A stretch of DNA of 64,000 bases from Shinisaurus crocodilurus (lineage: Eukaryota > Chordata > Lepidosauria > Squamata > Shinisauridae). Shown in pieces: positions 8,278 through 18,592 of this stretch. Location of the stretch: positions 110,613,379-110,677,378 of the forward strand of contig CM037876.1 in NCBI GenBank assembly GCA_021292165.1, given 5' to 3'. The position numbers were made by a program, and so were the translations under genes. The notes below the pieces were generated by a model. It was not told the origin of the DNA. It saw only the letters and a program-made list of their open reading frames with translations, and ran no database searches. How positions within the stretch are numbered: position 1 is the first letter of the stretch; each line of letters opens with the position of its first letter.

Positions 8278-11200
8278 TTAACCGTACAATTCTTTGTCTA
8301 TGTACAGGCCGACTCCGGCTGGGGCTTTAGGTTCAGGCCTTCGTCGGAGTTTCAGCTTCAAAGCTATTTCACCTTCTGGGACTGGCTGGACTTTCCACAC
8401 TGGTTTTGATTGAGAAGCGGGTTTCACACGCGTCCAGTGGAGCCAGGGTTTGATTTCCGCTACCTTAACAGCAAGGGGAGAACACATGACAACAGTATAC
8501 GGTCCTTTCCAGCGGGCTTTTAAAGGCTCAATTTTCCAGTCTTTCACCCACACTGAATCTCCTGGGTGGAATCTGTGCACTTTTATAGTGAGCAGGGGTT
8601 TTCTTTGGCTTATTACATACTCTTGTATGTCCTCCACAACTTGGCTTAGGCCCTGTATGGTTTGCAGAGTTTGCGTGACTCCTAACTCTCTTTCATCTAC
8701 CCACCGGGGCCTGACTAATTGTGGAGGCCTTCCATACATAAGCTCAAAAGGGGACAAATTGAGTTTTTTCCGAGGAGTGCACCTGACCGCCAACAGAGCC
8801 AGGGGCAAAGCGTCTGGCCATTTTAGGTGCGTTTCTTGACATATCTTTGACAGTTTTGTTTTTAAAGTCCGGTTCATGCGTTCTACGCGTCCGCTTGACT
8901 GAGGGTGGTAGCTGCAGTGTAATTTCCACTCAATTTTCAAAGTTTTTGCCACATCTTGCACTACTTTTTGGGTGAATTCTGGTCCATTGTCAGACGACAA
9001 TCTCGAGGGAATTCCGTATCTCGGGATAATGTCTCTCAGTAGGGCCCGTGACACTTCTCTGGCTTTCTTTGTCCTGGTAGGGAAACATTCAGGCCATCTT
9101 GTATAATTACAAACAACCACTAGGAGTGCATTCAGTCCTCCTGCCCGTGGCATGTCGGTGAAATCGATGGTGACTGAGTCAAATGGCAAGTCTCCCTCTG
9201 GTTGCCTGCCTGGCGGAAGCAGGGGCCCTTGGCGAGGATTGTTGCGGGCACATGTTAGGCATTTCTGTGTAGCGTAATTGGTTAACATGTGGATTTTGTC
9301 TATGAGTACTTCTCTGTTCAGGGCCTGGGCGAGTGCGGTTTTCCCCATGTGTGTTTGTTGGTGAGCAGTCTTGACTACTTCCCACCCAAGGGCCTCAGGA
9401 ATCCACACTCGTTTGTCAGGCAGTACGTACCATCCATTCCTCAGGGTGGCTTGTAATTCTCCTTCGGCTTTAGCCACTTCTTTCTGGGTATACACTGGTT
9501 GTATCTGAGACTCTGGGTTCCACAGAAGTAGGCATCGGGCTTGCGTGTCATGCTGTCCTCCGTCGGCTTCAAACTCTCTCCAGGGCTCGTGAGCTGCCCT
9601 TTTTGCTTCTTGGTCTGCTTTTTGATTTCCTCTTGCTACTTTGTCATTTCCTCGCTGGTGCCCTCGGCAGTGGACAATGGCCAGTTTGGTTGGCTTCCAC
9701 ACTCCAGTTAGGAGAGCTTGGATTTGTTCTCCGTGTTTTATAGCTTTTCCTACTGAGTTTATCAGTCCTCTTTCTTTATACAAGGCTCCATGTGCATGAG
9801 CTGTAAGGAATGCGTATTTGGAATCTGTCCAAATGGTCATGCGTCTGCCGGCTCCCAGGTGTAGAGCTCTTATCACTGCATACAATTCGGCCAACTGTGC
9901 ACTTGTACCTGGGGCTAAGGGTCCACTTTCTAGCACCTGGTCACAAGACACTACTGCATAGCCTGCTTTTCTGAGTCCATTTTCTACGAAACTTGAGCCA
10001 TCTGTGAAGACTTCTAAATCAGCATTTGGCAGGGGAGTGTCTTTGAGATCCGGGCGCGACGCATGAGTCTGGTCAATGACTTCTACGCAGTCATGATTCA
10101 TCTCTCCTGCTTGTGGCTCTGGCAACAAAGTGGCGGGGTTGAGGGCTGTTGACTGTTGGAGTTCTACTAATGGATTGTGCGTAATCATGCTCTGGTATTT
10201 TAACATACGCGGGTTTGTTAGCCACAGGTGTCCTTTGGCCTCTAGAACGGCCTTTAATGCACGTGGAGTTAGTACAGTTAGTGGCTGTCCAAAAGTCAGT
10301 TTGCTGGACTCTTGGACTAACAGAGCTGTCCCTGCTAGCGCTTTCAGACAATTTGGCCATCCCTGGGCCACTGAGTCTAATTGCTTTGATAGGTAGGCCA
10401 CTGGTCTTTGCCAAGATCCTAGCCGCTGGGTAAGAACTCCGACCGCCACATTTTTCTTGGTGTCCACGTATAAGTTGAAAGGTTTGTCCAGATCTGGAAG
10501 GCCTAAACTCGGGGCTTTTAGCAAAGCCTCTTTCAGCTGGTTAAAGGCTTGGCTCTGAACTTTGGTCCATTGAAATTCCTCAGTCTCTTGCCCCCTGGTA
10601 GCTTCATACAGGGGCTTGGCGATTAGACTGAAGTTTGGTATCCATATTCGGCAAAACCCTGCCGCTCCTAGAAAGCCTCTCAAGTCTCGACGCGAGACGG
10701 GCGTTGGCAGCTGGCAAACCGCTTGCTTCCGTTCAGGTCCCAAAGTCCTCTGCCCTTGTTCGATGTTGTATCCCAGATATCTCACTTGCAGCTGCACTAG
10801 TTGGGCCTTTTCTCGCGAGGCGCGGTATCCTTTTTCATCTAACAGTTCAAGGAGTTGCTTGGTGTTTTTCCAACAGGTATCTTGCGTGTTCCCGGTCACT
10901 AGGAGGTCGTCAACATACTGCAACAAGACTTCATTTTTGTGGCATGGTTTATATTCTTCTAGGTCTCCTCCTAGAGCGGTTCCAAAGAGGGTCGGTGAGT
11001 TCTTGAACCCTTGTGGGAGCCGTGTCCACGTGTACTGAGTTTTTCTTCCGGTTTTGGGGTTTTCCCACTCAAAGGCAAATAGTCCTTGACTCTGCCTGTG
11101 GATGGGTATGCAGAAAAATGCATCTTTTAAGTCTATTACCGTGAACCATTTGGCACTGGCCGGCAACAGACTTAAAAGAACATATGGGTTTGGGACTACT

Positions 11201-11367
11201 GGGTGAATAGTCACTACAGCTTCATTTACAATTCTTAAATCTTGAACTGGTCTGTACTTTCCATTTGGCTTGGGAATTGGTAGGATCGGGGTGTTCCAGA
11301 ATGACACAATGGGTTTTATAATGCCATGTTCTAAGTAGGAATCGATGTATGATTGGATGGCTTGCAT
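8278..11367 (-). CDS. pol: Retroviral Pol: reverse transcriptase, RNase H, integrase
   Basis: 1,029-residue open frame from the first in-frame Met; the frame stays open upstream to at least about 11600. Domains in order: RT with VIDLKDAFF (D79) and the YVDD active site (151-154); connection; RNase H with TDGSS (D456), E494, TDSKYAF (D515) and D585; integrase with a zinc-binding H669/H673/C703/C706 set, and catalytic D735, D793, E829 spaced D,D-35-E; then a GPY/F motif (955-957) in the C-terminal domain. All catalytic residues are present. The product would normally be cleaved from a Gag-Pro-Pol precursor, but here protease lies in another frame (break between about 11630 and 11560), so the polyprotein is interrupted. 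The frame is too long and too well conserved in motif spacing to be old. Confidence 0.93.
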   Translation of the reverse strand: MQAIQSYIDSYLEHGIIKPIVSFWNTPILPIPKPNGKYRPVQDLRIVNEAVVTIHPVVPNPYVLLSLLPASAKWFTVIDLKDAFFCIPIHRQSQGLFAFEWENPKTGRKTQYTWTRLPQGFKNSPTLFGTALGGDLEEYKPCHKNEVLLQYVDDLLVTGNTQDTCWKNTKQLLELLDEKGYRASREKAQLVQLQVRYLGYNIEQGQRTLGPERKQAVCQLPTPVSRRDLRGFLGAAGFCRIWIPNFSLIAKPLYEATRGQETEEFQWTKVQSQAFNQLKEALLKAPSLGLPDLDKPFNLYVDTKKNVAVGVLTQRLGSWQRPVAYLSKQLDSVAQGWPNCLKALAGTALLVQESSKLTFGQPLTVLTPRALKAVLEAKGHLWLTNPRMLKYQSMITHNPLVELQQSTALNPATLLPEPQAGEMNHDCVEVIDQTHASRPDLKDTPLPNADLEVFTDGSSFVENGLRKAGYAVVSCDQVLESGPLAPGTSAQLAELYAVIRALHLGAGRRMTIWTDSKYAFLTAHAHGALYKERGLINSVGKAIKHGEQIQALLTGVWKPTKLAIVHCRGHQRGNDKVARGNQKADQEAKRAAHEPWREFEADGGQHDTQARCLLLWNPESQIQPVYTQKEVAKAEGELQATLRNGWYVLPDKRVWIPEALGWEVVKTAHQQTHMGKTALAQALNREVLIDKIHMLTNYATQKCLTCARNNPRQGPLLPPGRQPEGDLPFDSVTIDFTDMPRAGGLNALLVVVCNYTRWPECFPTRTKKAREVSRALLRDIIPRYGIPSRLSSDNGPEFTQKVVQDVAKTLKIEWKLHCSYHPQSSGRVERMNRTLKTKLSKICQETHLKWPDALPLALLAVRCTPRKKLNLSPFELMYGRPPQLVRPRWVDERELGVTQTLQTIQGLSQVVEDIQEYVISQRKPLLTIKVHRFHPGDSVWVKDWKIEPLKARWKGPYTVVMCSPLAVKVAEIKPWLHWTRVKPASQSKPVWKVQPVPEGEIALKLKLRRRPEPKAPAGVGLYIDKELYG

Positions 11368-11432
11368 GATGGGGCATGGGTAAGGCCTTTGCCTTATTCT
11401 TCTGGGCCGTGCCTGGGGCTTTACTTCAATTA

Positions 11433-11915
11433 TTAAAGGTGGCAGGTGTTTGGCATAACCTGGTGGGTTGTCTTCTGCCCAGATGCCGGGGACATCAAAC
11501 TCTTTCCACTTGGCTGTAGCCTGTGAGTCTGCTTCATTGGAGCTGTAACGTTTACTGCTGTTTCTTGGGGCACATGCAGCTTCATGTTTTGGTTCTGGTC
11601 AAAGTAGATGTGGGCTTGCATTTTGCACAGGAGATCTCTTCCTAGCAGTGGAACAGGGCATTCTGGTATGTGCACAAACTGATGGGTCACAGTTTTGTGG
11701 GCCAAATCACATTCCAGGGGCTTGAGCAATGGCCGGTTACTTGGGGTTCCGGTAGCTCCCTGTATTTTAATAGTCTCGCCGGAGCAAGACGCCAATGGTT
11801 GTGTAAGAACAGATCTAGTAGCTCCTGTGTCTACTAAAAACTTGACTTTATGGCCCCCTACTTTTAAGGACACCATGGGCTCATGGGGGCCCAAGTTAGT
11901 CGAGCCCAGTGTGTT
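11433..11915 (-). pseudogene. pro: Retroviral protease region, frameshifted before pol
   Basis: Aspartic protease coding region directly downstream of the gag TGA stop and in the same frame, as in gammaretroviruses, where pro-pol is reached by stop-codon readthrough. The active-site DTGATRSVL and the later PLLGRDLL block are visible. After AHIYFDQ the protease frame no longer matches what follows: the pol-like sequence continues in another frame that is open from about 11600. A single indel between roughly 11560 and 11630 therefore separates pro from RT. The last 40 or so residues of this frame, up to the stop at 11433, are out-of-frame translation. Confidence 0.8.
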
Positions 11916-12944
11916 TCAGTCGCAGTTTTCCCAATCTTCCATTGATGCCATTCCAACCATTTCTTCACCAGTTTCGTTGTCTTGCGGGACGGATGGGTAT
12001 GAAGTTGAACTTCTTCCGCGTCCTCTTCCTCTTCCACGTCCTCTGTTTCTTTCTTGCCCTGACCTCGCGTCCTTTTCTGGGCATTGGTCTTTCCAGTGAC
12101 CCCGCCCCCGACAGAGGGCACACTGGTCTCGTCCTAAGGGCTGGTACGGCCCTCCTTTTCCTCTCCCTCTTCCCTTGCCGCCTTCTCTCCCTTGTGTCAC
12201 CAAAGCAGCAGCCAGCAGGTCGGCTTTTCGTTGCATTCTCTTCTCTTTCTTTTTCTCTTCTTCTTGTTCTCGGTTCACGTACACTTTCCGGGCAATCTCT
12301 ATTAGCTGACTGATACTCATTCCCAGCGCGTCATCTTTCCCTTGCAGTTTTTTCTTAATATCCGGGGCACTCTGGGGGATATATGCCATGGCTAGCATCC
12401 TGGCACTTTCGGGGGCGGTTGGATTGATGGGGGTATATGTCTGGTAAGCCTCTATTAATCTTGAATAGAATGCCTCAGGCGATTCATCTGGTCCTTGGAA
12501 AACAAGTGATGGCTTTGACATATTGATGGCTGGTTTTCCTGCCTTTCGCACCGCTTCGGTAACTAGGGTCTGGTACTGTTGCAGTCGGGTAGCATGTTGG
12601 TATGGATCCCAGCCTGGATCTACTGGGGGGAACCTCAGGTCTACGTAAGTAGCCAAGTTAGTGCCTGCTGGCACATTAGGGCGCAGAATTTCTGACACTG
12701 CCATGCGCACCTTTTCTCTTTCTTCCGAATTAAAGAGTGTCCCCATCAGTTGTTGAATGTCCATCCAAGTGGGGTTATGGGTGCTCATGATAGTAGCCAT
12801 AAGGTCTGCTAATTCCTGTGGTTTCTCAGCAAAAGGGCCATACTGCTTTTTCCAATTCAGCAAATCGGATGAAGTGAAGGGGACATGTTGAAATATCGGC
12901 CTGCGTTCAATGGTGCCGTCTTGCTGAGGGACAAATTGATCCAT
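11916..12944 (-). CDS. gag: Retroviral Gag, capsid and nucleocapsid part
   Basis: 342 residues read from an internal ATG. The capsid region includes the SSDLLNWKKQYGPF block near the N-terminus and a major homology region QGPDESPEAFYSRL (150-163). A charged lysine/glutamate stretch (about 226-240) follows. Nucleocapsid has one CCHC zinc knuckle, C275-X2-C278-X4-H283-X4-C288, typical of gammaretroviruses, and an RG-rich tail. The frame ends with TGA, after which the protease continues in the same frame. The upstream matrix portion lies in a different frame, and the reading frame just before this ATG holds two adjacent stops, so the capsid is separated from matrix in this copy. Confidence 0.88.
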   Translation of the reverse strand: MDQFVPQQDGTIERRPIFQHVPFTSSDLLNWKKQYGPFAEKPQELADLMATIMSTHNPTWMDIQQLMGTLFNSEEREKVRMAVSEILRPNVPAGTNLATYVDLRFPPVDPGWDPYQHATRLQQYQTLVTEAVRKAGKPAINMSKPSLVFQGPDESPEAFYSRLIEAYQTYTPINPTAPESARMLAMAYIPQSAPDIKKKLQGKDDALGMSISQLIEIARKVYVNREQEEEKKKEKRMQRKADLLAAALVTQGREGGKGRGRGKGGPYQPLGRDQCALCRGRGHWKDQCPEKDARSGQERNRGRGRGRGRGRSSTSYPSVPQDNETGEEMVGMASMEDWENCD

Positions 12945-12988
12945 CTGGCGGAGGGGGGGCTATCAGGCTGGGTGGGGTCCCACGATCA
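12945..12988 (-). other. Gag disruption: premature stop and frame change
   Basis: The matrix/p12 frame ends at a TGA (12986-12988). The downstream capsid frame is entered past a run of seven C on the minus strand (12953-12959). The break has two parts, a stop codon and a one-base frame change at a homopolymer. The second may be a real mutation or an assembly error. Confidence 0.7.
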
Positions 12989-13654
12989 GGGCAGGGTCCC
13001 TGTTGTCGGGTATGGCTGGCCACTGGGCTTGTGCCTGTCCACAAACATGCAGGTTTGCCTAGACTTCGGCTGTGGGGGGGGGCGCCCGAGGGGAGAGCTC
13101 ATCCACTCTCTGTCTGCCGGGGTGGGTGTCTCCTGGGGAGGGACTCCGGTACTCTGGTGGCTCTGATCAGCCATCTCCTGTTGCCTTTCTTCCTGTGGTT
13201 GCCTCCCTTCGGGTGGCTTTGGCAGGGGTGGGTACAGCGGGACGTATGGTGGAGGAGTCCCTTCCTCCGTTTCACTGAAAATCTCTCCCTCCTTTTCTGT
13301 GGGCTTCGGGCGGGGGGGTCGGCGTAGAAGCATTAGACGTGCCACTTCTGCTCTGCAATCTCTTAGCCAGGGAGGATTTTCCTCAACATTCTGCTGCCAC
13401 TGATCTATGTATGGATATTGATCGGGGTGACCACCAGATGCCTGGGTCACTTTCTGATGGACCTTTGAGATGACTTGAGGGTCAAAGGTTCCCTGAGCTG
13501 GCCACCCTACCTGCATTGAGGGCCATTCTACTTCACACAGGACTCGGAGTTTCTGTCTGGTGAGCTTTTCTCCAAAGTCCCTATTGAATCCTCTTTTAAA
13601 ATTACTTAACATACATTGCAGGGGCGTCTGAGGGACGCTGCTGCCACCTCCCAT
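12986..13654 (-). pseudogene. gag: Retroviral Gag, matrix and p12-like part, separated from capsid
   Basis: 222 residues starting at the gag ATG. MGGGSS is an N-myristoylation signal, expected for a matrix protein targeted to the plasma membrane. Residues about 13-105 resemble gammaretroviral matrix in layout. A proline-rich region follows with a PPPY late-domain motif (134-137), which would recruit NEDD4-type ubiquitin ligases for budding. The frame ends prematurely before capsid. Because the capsid frame is open on the other side, the gene is broken at one place only. Confidence 0.85.
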
Positions 13655-14318
13655 TTTCTTCCCTTGGACACAGACAATTAGGGTGGGGAACGGACAAGGA
13701 GTAAGGGGTCTCCTTGTTCAGACAAAAGGGAATCACACCACTCACGCCCTACTGACCTAAGGAGCCGGACGTTCCAACGGTCTCCTGTAGGAACTGCAGC
13801 AGGCTAGCACGTGCACACACACACCACACTCACTCCACAAACTCCCAACCCTTTTCTCTTTCTTTACTTAAGGATATCTCTCAGTTCGGACTCACGTTCC
13901 GCCTCGTAGAGAGATCTCCTGTGGAAGGTCTCAGTTCGGACTCACGTTCCGCCTCGTAGAGACACTTTCTGCACTTAAGGATACCTCTCAGTTCGGACTC
14001 ACATTCCGCCTCGTAGAGAGATCTCCTGTCAGGAGGGTGATCAAGCTTCCTCTTCCAGTCTATCTGACTGGGCTCCTTTCCTGTCACCCGGGTGATATTT
14101 CATACTTGCCTTTTCCTGCAGATCCGGATACACCTTGTTGCTGAGTTCCAGCCCGAGTCTTGTGGTTCTTAGGCTCGCTGTCCGGTCACCCACTCCGCTG
14201 GGCCCCTCGTTCGGAGATCCCCAAAGGGAACAGTCCTTTGTGCACGCTGGGACGTCCGCGAGGCCTCACCCACGGGGCTGGGCACGGAGAACGGCCCAGA
14301 AAGCCTCAAGGCTTCCAA
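13655..14318 (-). other. Retroviral 5' leader with three tandem 33-bp repeats
   Basis: The leader between primer binding site and gag is about 660 nt. It holds three copies of a roughly 33-bp unit at 13880-13912, 13930-13962 and 13987-14019, spaced 50 and 57 bp; copies one and three are also preceded by the same cttaagga-t block. In sense each unit contains CGGA and TCCG segments that can pair as a small stem-loop. Repeated stem-loops in a leader suggest a packaging or dimerisation element, but this is inference. A 68-codon open frame across the repeats has LYEAE-ESELR units and is more likely a by-product of the repeat. Confidence 0.75.
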
Positions 14319-14336
14319 GTCCCTTCGTGGTCGCCA
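14319..14336 (-). promoter_or_regulatory. Primer binding site for tRNA-Arg(TCG)
   Basis: The plus strand gtcccttcgtggtcgcca matches the 3' end of vertebrate tRNA-Arg(TCG) including CCA, so on the viral sense strand it is the complementary 18-nt priming site TGGCGACCAC…. It lies 4 nt downstream of the 5' LTR, within the usual spacing. Confidence 0.88.
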
Positions 14337-14340
14337 GAAA

Positions 14341-14728
14341 TGTTGCAGAAAAATCACCCTTCTGCATAGAACACAGGGACTCGTACCACCTCAGGCTTGG
14401 AAAACAGCTTTATTGCTTGCAAGCGGTTCAGGGGATTACATTTGCCATACTGAACGATTTTTACAGAAGTGATCAGATCCTTATATCAAAGTATAGTATA
14501 CGTCATCAATTATTTGTCACTTACTCGCCGGCTGTTTCCTGTACTTTTGTTATTCTTACATTCTGCTGCGCGGGCAGTCTTATCTACTTCCCTAAATACA
14601 GTGGGACTATAATTTATTGCCATGTAAGCAGTCTGCGGAGGAAGGGGGGTCTATCTTCAAGCAGTCTGTTCTCAGGAGGGGGGGATCTTTTTCTGCCTCA
14701 GTTTTCTTTCCATCTTTTTCCCACTTCA
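14341..14728 (-). repeat. 5' LTR of the endogenous retrovirus
   Basis: 388 bp with TG…CA ends. This copy would drive transcription leftward: TATA-like at plus 14479-14485, polyadenylation signal at plus 14409-14414. Target duplication CTAC follows at 14729-14732. Confidence 0.93.
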
Positions 14729-14732
14729 CTAC

Positions 14733-15308
14733 TACACTGTTTACAGGTAAACAGAATTTAATGGAGCATATCAGAACATATACACAAGCAACACGCTAGG
14801 CACACGCCTGCAATTGATCTAGTAGCGAGCCATAAAAGCAATACAGACAGCAGTTACCTGGAATGGCCTGGTTCCTAGAAAGCCGCTTTGACTCTTAAAG
14901 GGCTAGTCTGAGGTAGCGTTGTTCACCGGGAGCTCCCCGGGGCTGGAGGCTGAGGTCTGACCGGAGCCCTGGTCCTTCGTGCAGCTTGCTGCCCACGACG
15001 AACAACCCTTCCCGCCACTGGCCCTGGGTTTTATACCTTCCGTTGGGCTCCCTCCTTCTTGTTGTGCCCCCTCCCAGCACGGCTGGTTTTTCCTGCTTGC
15101 CCGGTGCTCAAGAGTACTTACTGCTCTTTTCTTCTACCAAGCACCTGGGCGCCCTGGTTGAGGTGGGGGATACTTCACAGCTCATTTGGCTGCCAGACAG
15201 GGGAGTTGCTGTGGGGCAGGTTGATGACTCTTATTGTGGCTTTTTGTGGCGTGCAGGGTGGCGGCTGCACGTACCCCAGGGCAGGGTGTCTGATGCTGTC
15301 TTATGGTA
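14733..15308. other. Unassigned flank of the retrovirus
   Basis: No gene is recognised. On the minus strand a TATA-like GGTATAAAACCC (plus 15031-15042) lies in GC-rich sequence, which could be an old LTR or a promoter remnant; nothing else supports either. The stretch left of the provirus (5376-5738) is the other half of this integration site and also shows no recognisable gene. Confidence 0.3.
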
Positions 15309-15316
15309 TGTGTGTG

Positions 15317-15351
<35 letters not shown>
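15309..15351. repeat. (TG)n microsatellite
   Basis: TG dinucleotide repeat with one early interruption. Confidence 0.95.
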
Positions 15352-15352
<1 letters not shown>

Positions 15353-18300
15353 CTCTGGCTTTCTCTTCACAGGATCATTAGAATTCAAGCGGCTAGGAGG
15401 TGGCAGCTGTGGACAGTGGGGACCGTAGCTGCAGAAGGGGTTGCGGTGGTCACTCTCAGTACTATCCGTGACAGAAACGCGAAGCAACTTTAAAGGTGAC
15501 ATCATGGGAAGTGCTTGTACATTCTCGAAATGTACAAGGGAAGTGTAAGTTCGGGTTTCTCCATGGTAAAAGAGATTTATTTTCCTAGTTGGATCATATG
15601 GGAGAGCAGGGCGGGGGAAGGGAGAAGGGAGACTGAAAGCTGCAGCTAAAGTTGGAAGGATAACAAGCTCATTCAAGGTCGGTGTGAAGATAACACGCCG
15701 CTGGTGCACAGAGACGAGGGAAAAACCTTCGCTACCAAGCAAAGCGGTGAAGGAGTGCGGGCGGTGGGAGGTGTTTCTGCCAAGGAAGGAGGGTGGGTTT
15801 CAGTGGCCACAGTACAATCTGTTGCTGGGAAGAGTTTAGGAAAGAGGGTGTGCATTGGCAGCCATGGCACAATCTGTTACTAGGCAGAGTTTGGTAAGCA
15901 AACTCTGTGAGAATAGAAGCGACAACATGTTTTTTGCTGCCCTTGCTGCACGGTTTGCTAGCCAATCGCCACAACCCATGATGAAATTGGCATCTGGGTT
16001 CGGATGACACACTAACCCATCGTGGGTTCGGCAACCCCTGCGACAAGCCATGGGTTGTCAGGGTGGCTTATAAGACAAATAAACCACCGTCGGGGAAGTG
16101 GTCAGAGTTTGGATGACATAATAACTCACCGTGGCTGGTTGTGTCATGTGAACCCAGTCCATGTTTCGGGAGAGGTCTTTCTGTGCTGAGTTTACCTTCA
16201 TAATGTCTTATTTTACCTTTTGCTTATGAAGAGTTAAAAAGAATATTTTTAAATCCAGTTTTGTGCTTTAACTTAGCTTCTAACTCATAGATTTTTGCAA
16301 GAAGTGTTTTCTTTTCTTGCTTCTGCTTTTGTTTTGTTTTGGTAACCATAAGTCAGACTGGTGCAAGATCCCCTCAGGACTGATTTAAGTGGATTTCACA
16401 TGATAAGGAGGGGAACCAAACAGCATAGTTAAAATTAAATTCAAAGAAATCCTCAGGTTTTTTTTCTTGAGTGCTTCCTAGAGTTCTTGGCTGAGCAAAA
16501 ATAATTTGTTTAAGTGCCAATCAGGCCTTTTCCGTCAGATTCTTTCCCTGTCAGCGAGCATTCTACCTAATTTTGAATGGACCACATTCTAGTGCTGATT
16601 GTGGAACCACAAATTTGGCTAAGTAGGGAAGAGGAAGTCTGAATATCAAGCTGTGAGTGATTCTTGCAGACTACAGTGCAATATCTGGGATGGAATGATC
16701 TCCAAGTATTTGACAGACCAAGCTGTCTAAAACAGTCATTAAACCCATTAATGTCTATTCAGTGGTCAGTGGTCCCAGCCAGATGGTCTTCCATAAGAAC
16801 CAAGTTCCCCAACCCTTTATGTTTCAGGGGATGCACAATAAAGGGCTTCTCTACATGAAGCGTTTAACCTGGCACTTTACCACGGTTTCTTCTTCCATTT
16901 TCTTTGCAGGAAGATTAGAGAATTTTTTACATGAGGTTTTTTCCCTGGGTTTTTCCTCTCTGCCTTTCTATATGTTCCATTACACAATACTGTACAAGGT
17001 GGCCTGTGGTATAGAGTAGAATTGCGAATCCACACGAGGCTTCAGACAGAGAATTCCTTGCTCTAAAAAAGCTGCAGAAATGGCTATAAAACATGGGAGA
17101 GGCCATGGAGGAGGAGAAGGTCATATAAAGGAAATGCAAACATCCGTGAGTGAGGGATCACGAGCACACAATAAGTGCCTCAGAGGTGGACTTCTGAGAA
17201 GCCCAAAGTCAGAAGTTAATAAACTGGTGTAAGTCACATGTCATTTTCTAACTGCCTCCTTGATTCATTGGGTTCCCTAAGCGAATTCATTACCATTAAA
17301 ATGGTTTGAGTTGTTCCTGTTGATAATACCTGAATGGCTGTCACATAGAAGAAGGCAAATATTTGTTCTCTGCTGCAGAGGGCAGGACCAAGGCCAGATC
17401 CACACCTAAGGTTTATTGTAGTACTGTATCGCTGCTGTGACTTGCAGGGCACATGATGCACGCACTTTTCGGTGCCAGTTGCAGTAGTCCTGCGTAATCG
17501 TTCTTCGTTTCCTCTGGAATTTCCCGGTCTAAGTTCACTGCCACAGTACATTGACTAGTGTGTGCTAAACTTGCGCTGTCGTTACCCATCCAAGGTGTAG
17601 CCGTGAAAGTGTCGTCACTGGAGTTACCCAACAGTTTCTGAGGGGTGGGGTAAATGTGGCATCACGTGTGTCTCCCAAACTGATGGGGAAGAGAGCTATC
17701 CACCATTTGTGGTTGTGCTTGTGCGGCCAGTTGACTTCTTCCCTGGAAGCTTCTTAATTTTTATTATTTTTTGTTTGTTTGTAAACGTTCCTGCACCTCC
17801 AAGCAGACTGCTTTGGCGACTTGTGTGTTGGTGTGTTTTTTTAAAAACAATTTCGCTCCTGCGCATGTGCGCATCTCTGCATAAGCGGCGGACCAGAAAC
17901 AAAAAACCCCTCTTCTTGTTAAGTGGCCATTTCCCCTGTGTGTGACAGGCAGTGCCCCCAGGATAACCACCATGGAGTTTGAGGGGATAGAAGTGGGAGG
18001 CTTCTCCCCTTTTATAAATAGCTGTGTTCACCCCCATTGCCCAAAGAGCAGGGAGCTGTAAATTAGCCAAAAGGCATGTCTGCTCAGAACTAAATCACAT
18101 TCTCTCTAATGCCCTTACTCCCAAGTGTATCACACTGATTTAACAGGAGCCTTGTGCTCGGGACGGGAGGGACACTGCTTTGGGAAATTGCATTTGGGTG
18201 GAGGGGAGGGGTGCGGGGTGCTGATCCTGTTGGCTTCACCCCGACTCCATGGGAGGGCTGTGGCAGTGGCAGCAGCAGCATCCTCCTTCTCCTTTTTTGT

Positions 18301-18592
18301 GAGGGGACAGAAGAGCTTTTTCCTTTCTTTTTTTAAAAATATCACTCCTGTGCTCATTCGCACCTGCGCAGAGACGATGAAGCAAAATAATAAAAAAGCC
18401 CGGTTCAAGGCAACACCCAGTTCTACTGCTGCGGAGTTAGGTGTGGGGTGGCAAACTGGGATGAATGTAATACATTTAACAAGAGTGTGCCCTGTGAGTA
18501 GTGACTGTGGAACGTGAATATAACAGTACCGTTCTGCGAACTTGACAATATAAAGTGTAATGTAGATCTGCCCCATACCTAATGGGTTTCAG
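15352..18592. other. Unassigned intergenic DNA
   Basis: No gene is recognised. 15811-15890 contains two degenerate copies of a unit like acaatctgttgctggga-agagtt. Around 15975-16160, phrases of type gggttcggatgacac and gtgtcatgtgaaccc in opposite orientation suggest a palindromic interspersed repeat. 18072-18130 is a partial copy of the aatcctatgcatgtctgctc-type repeat. A degenerate similarity links 17825-17890 with 18325-18380 (both with gcgcatgtgcgcatctc-like text). Confidence 0.35.

Larger units (their letters stand above)
5743..14728 (-). mobile_element. Complete class I (gammaretrovirus-like) endogenous retrovirus
   Basis: 8,986-bp provirus on the minus strand in the order 5' LTR (14341-14728), tRNA-Arg primer binding site, repeat-bearing leader, gag, pro, pol, env, polypurine tract, 3' LTR (5743-6131). 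The LTRs differ by one C/T substitution (5865 against 14452) and one base in a G-run over about 389 bp, so integration is recent. Class I placement rests on the 4-bp target duplication, a single CCHC box in nucleocapsid, gag and pro in one frame separated by one stop codon, a GPY motif in the integrase tail, and a covalent-type Env with CYIC and CX7CC motifs. Gag has a premature stop and a frame change, and pro and pol are out of frame with each other, so this copy could not produce a full protein set as read. The Arg primer is shared with the ERV3/HERV-R group, but relationship to that group is inference. Confidence 0.95.

Noticed and set aside
13881..14087. 68-codon frame in the retroviral leader as an accessory protein
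   Set aside because: Its repeated LYEAE-type units simply reflect the tandem DNA repeat; no start context or domain supports a gene.
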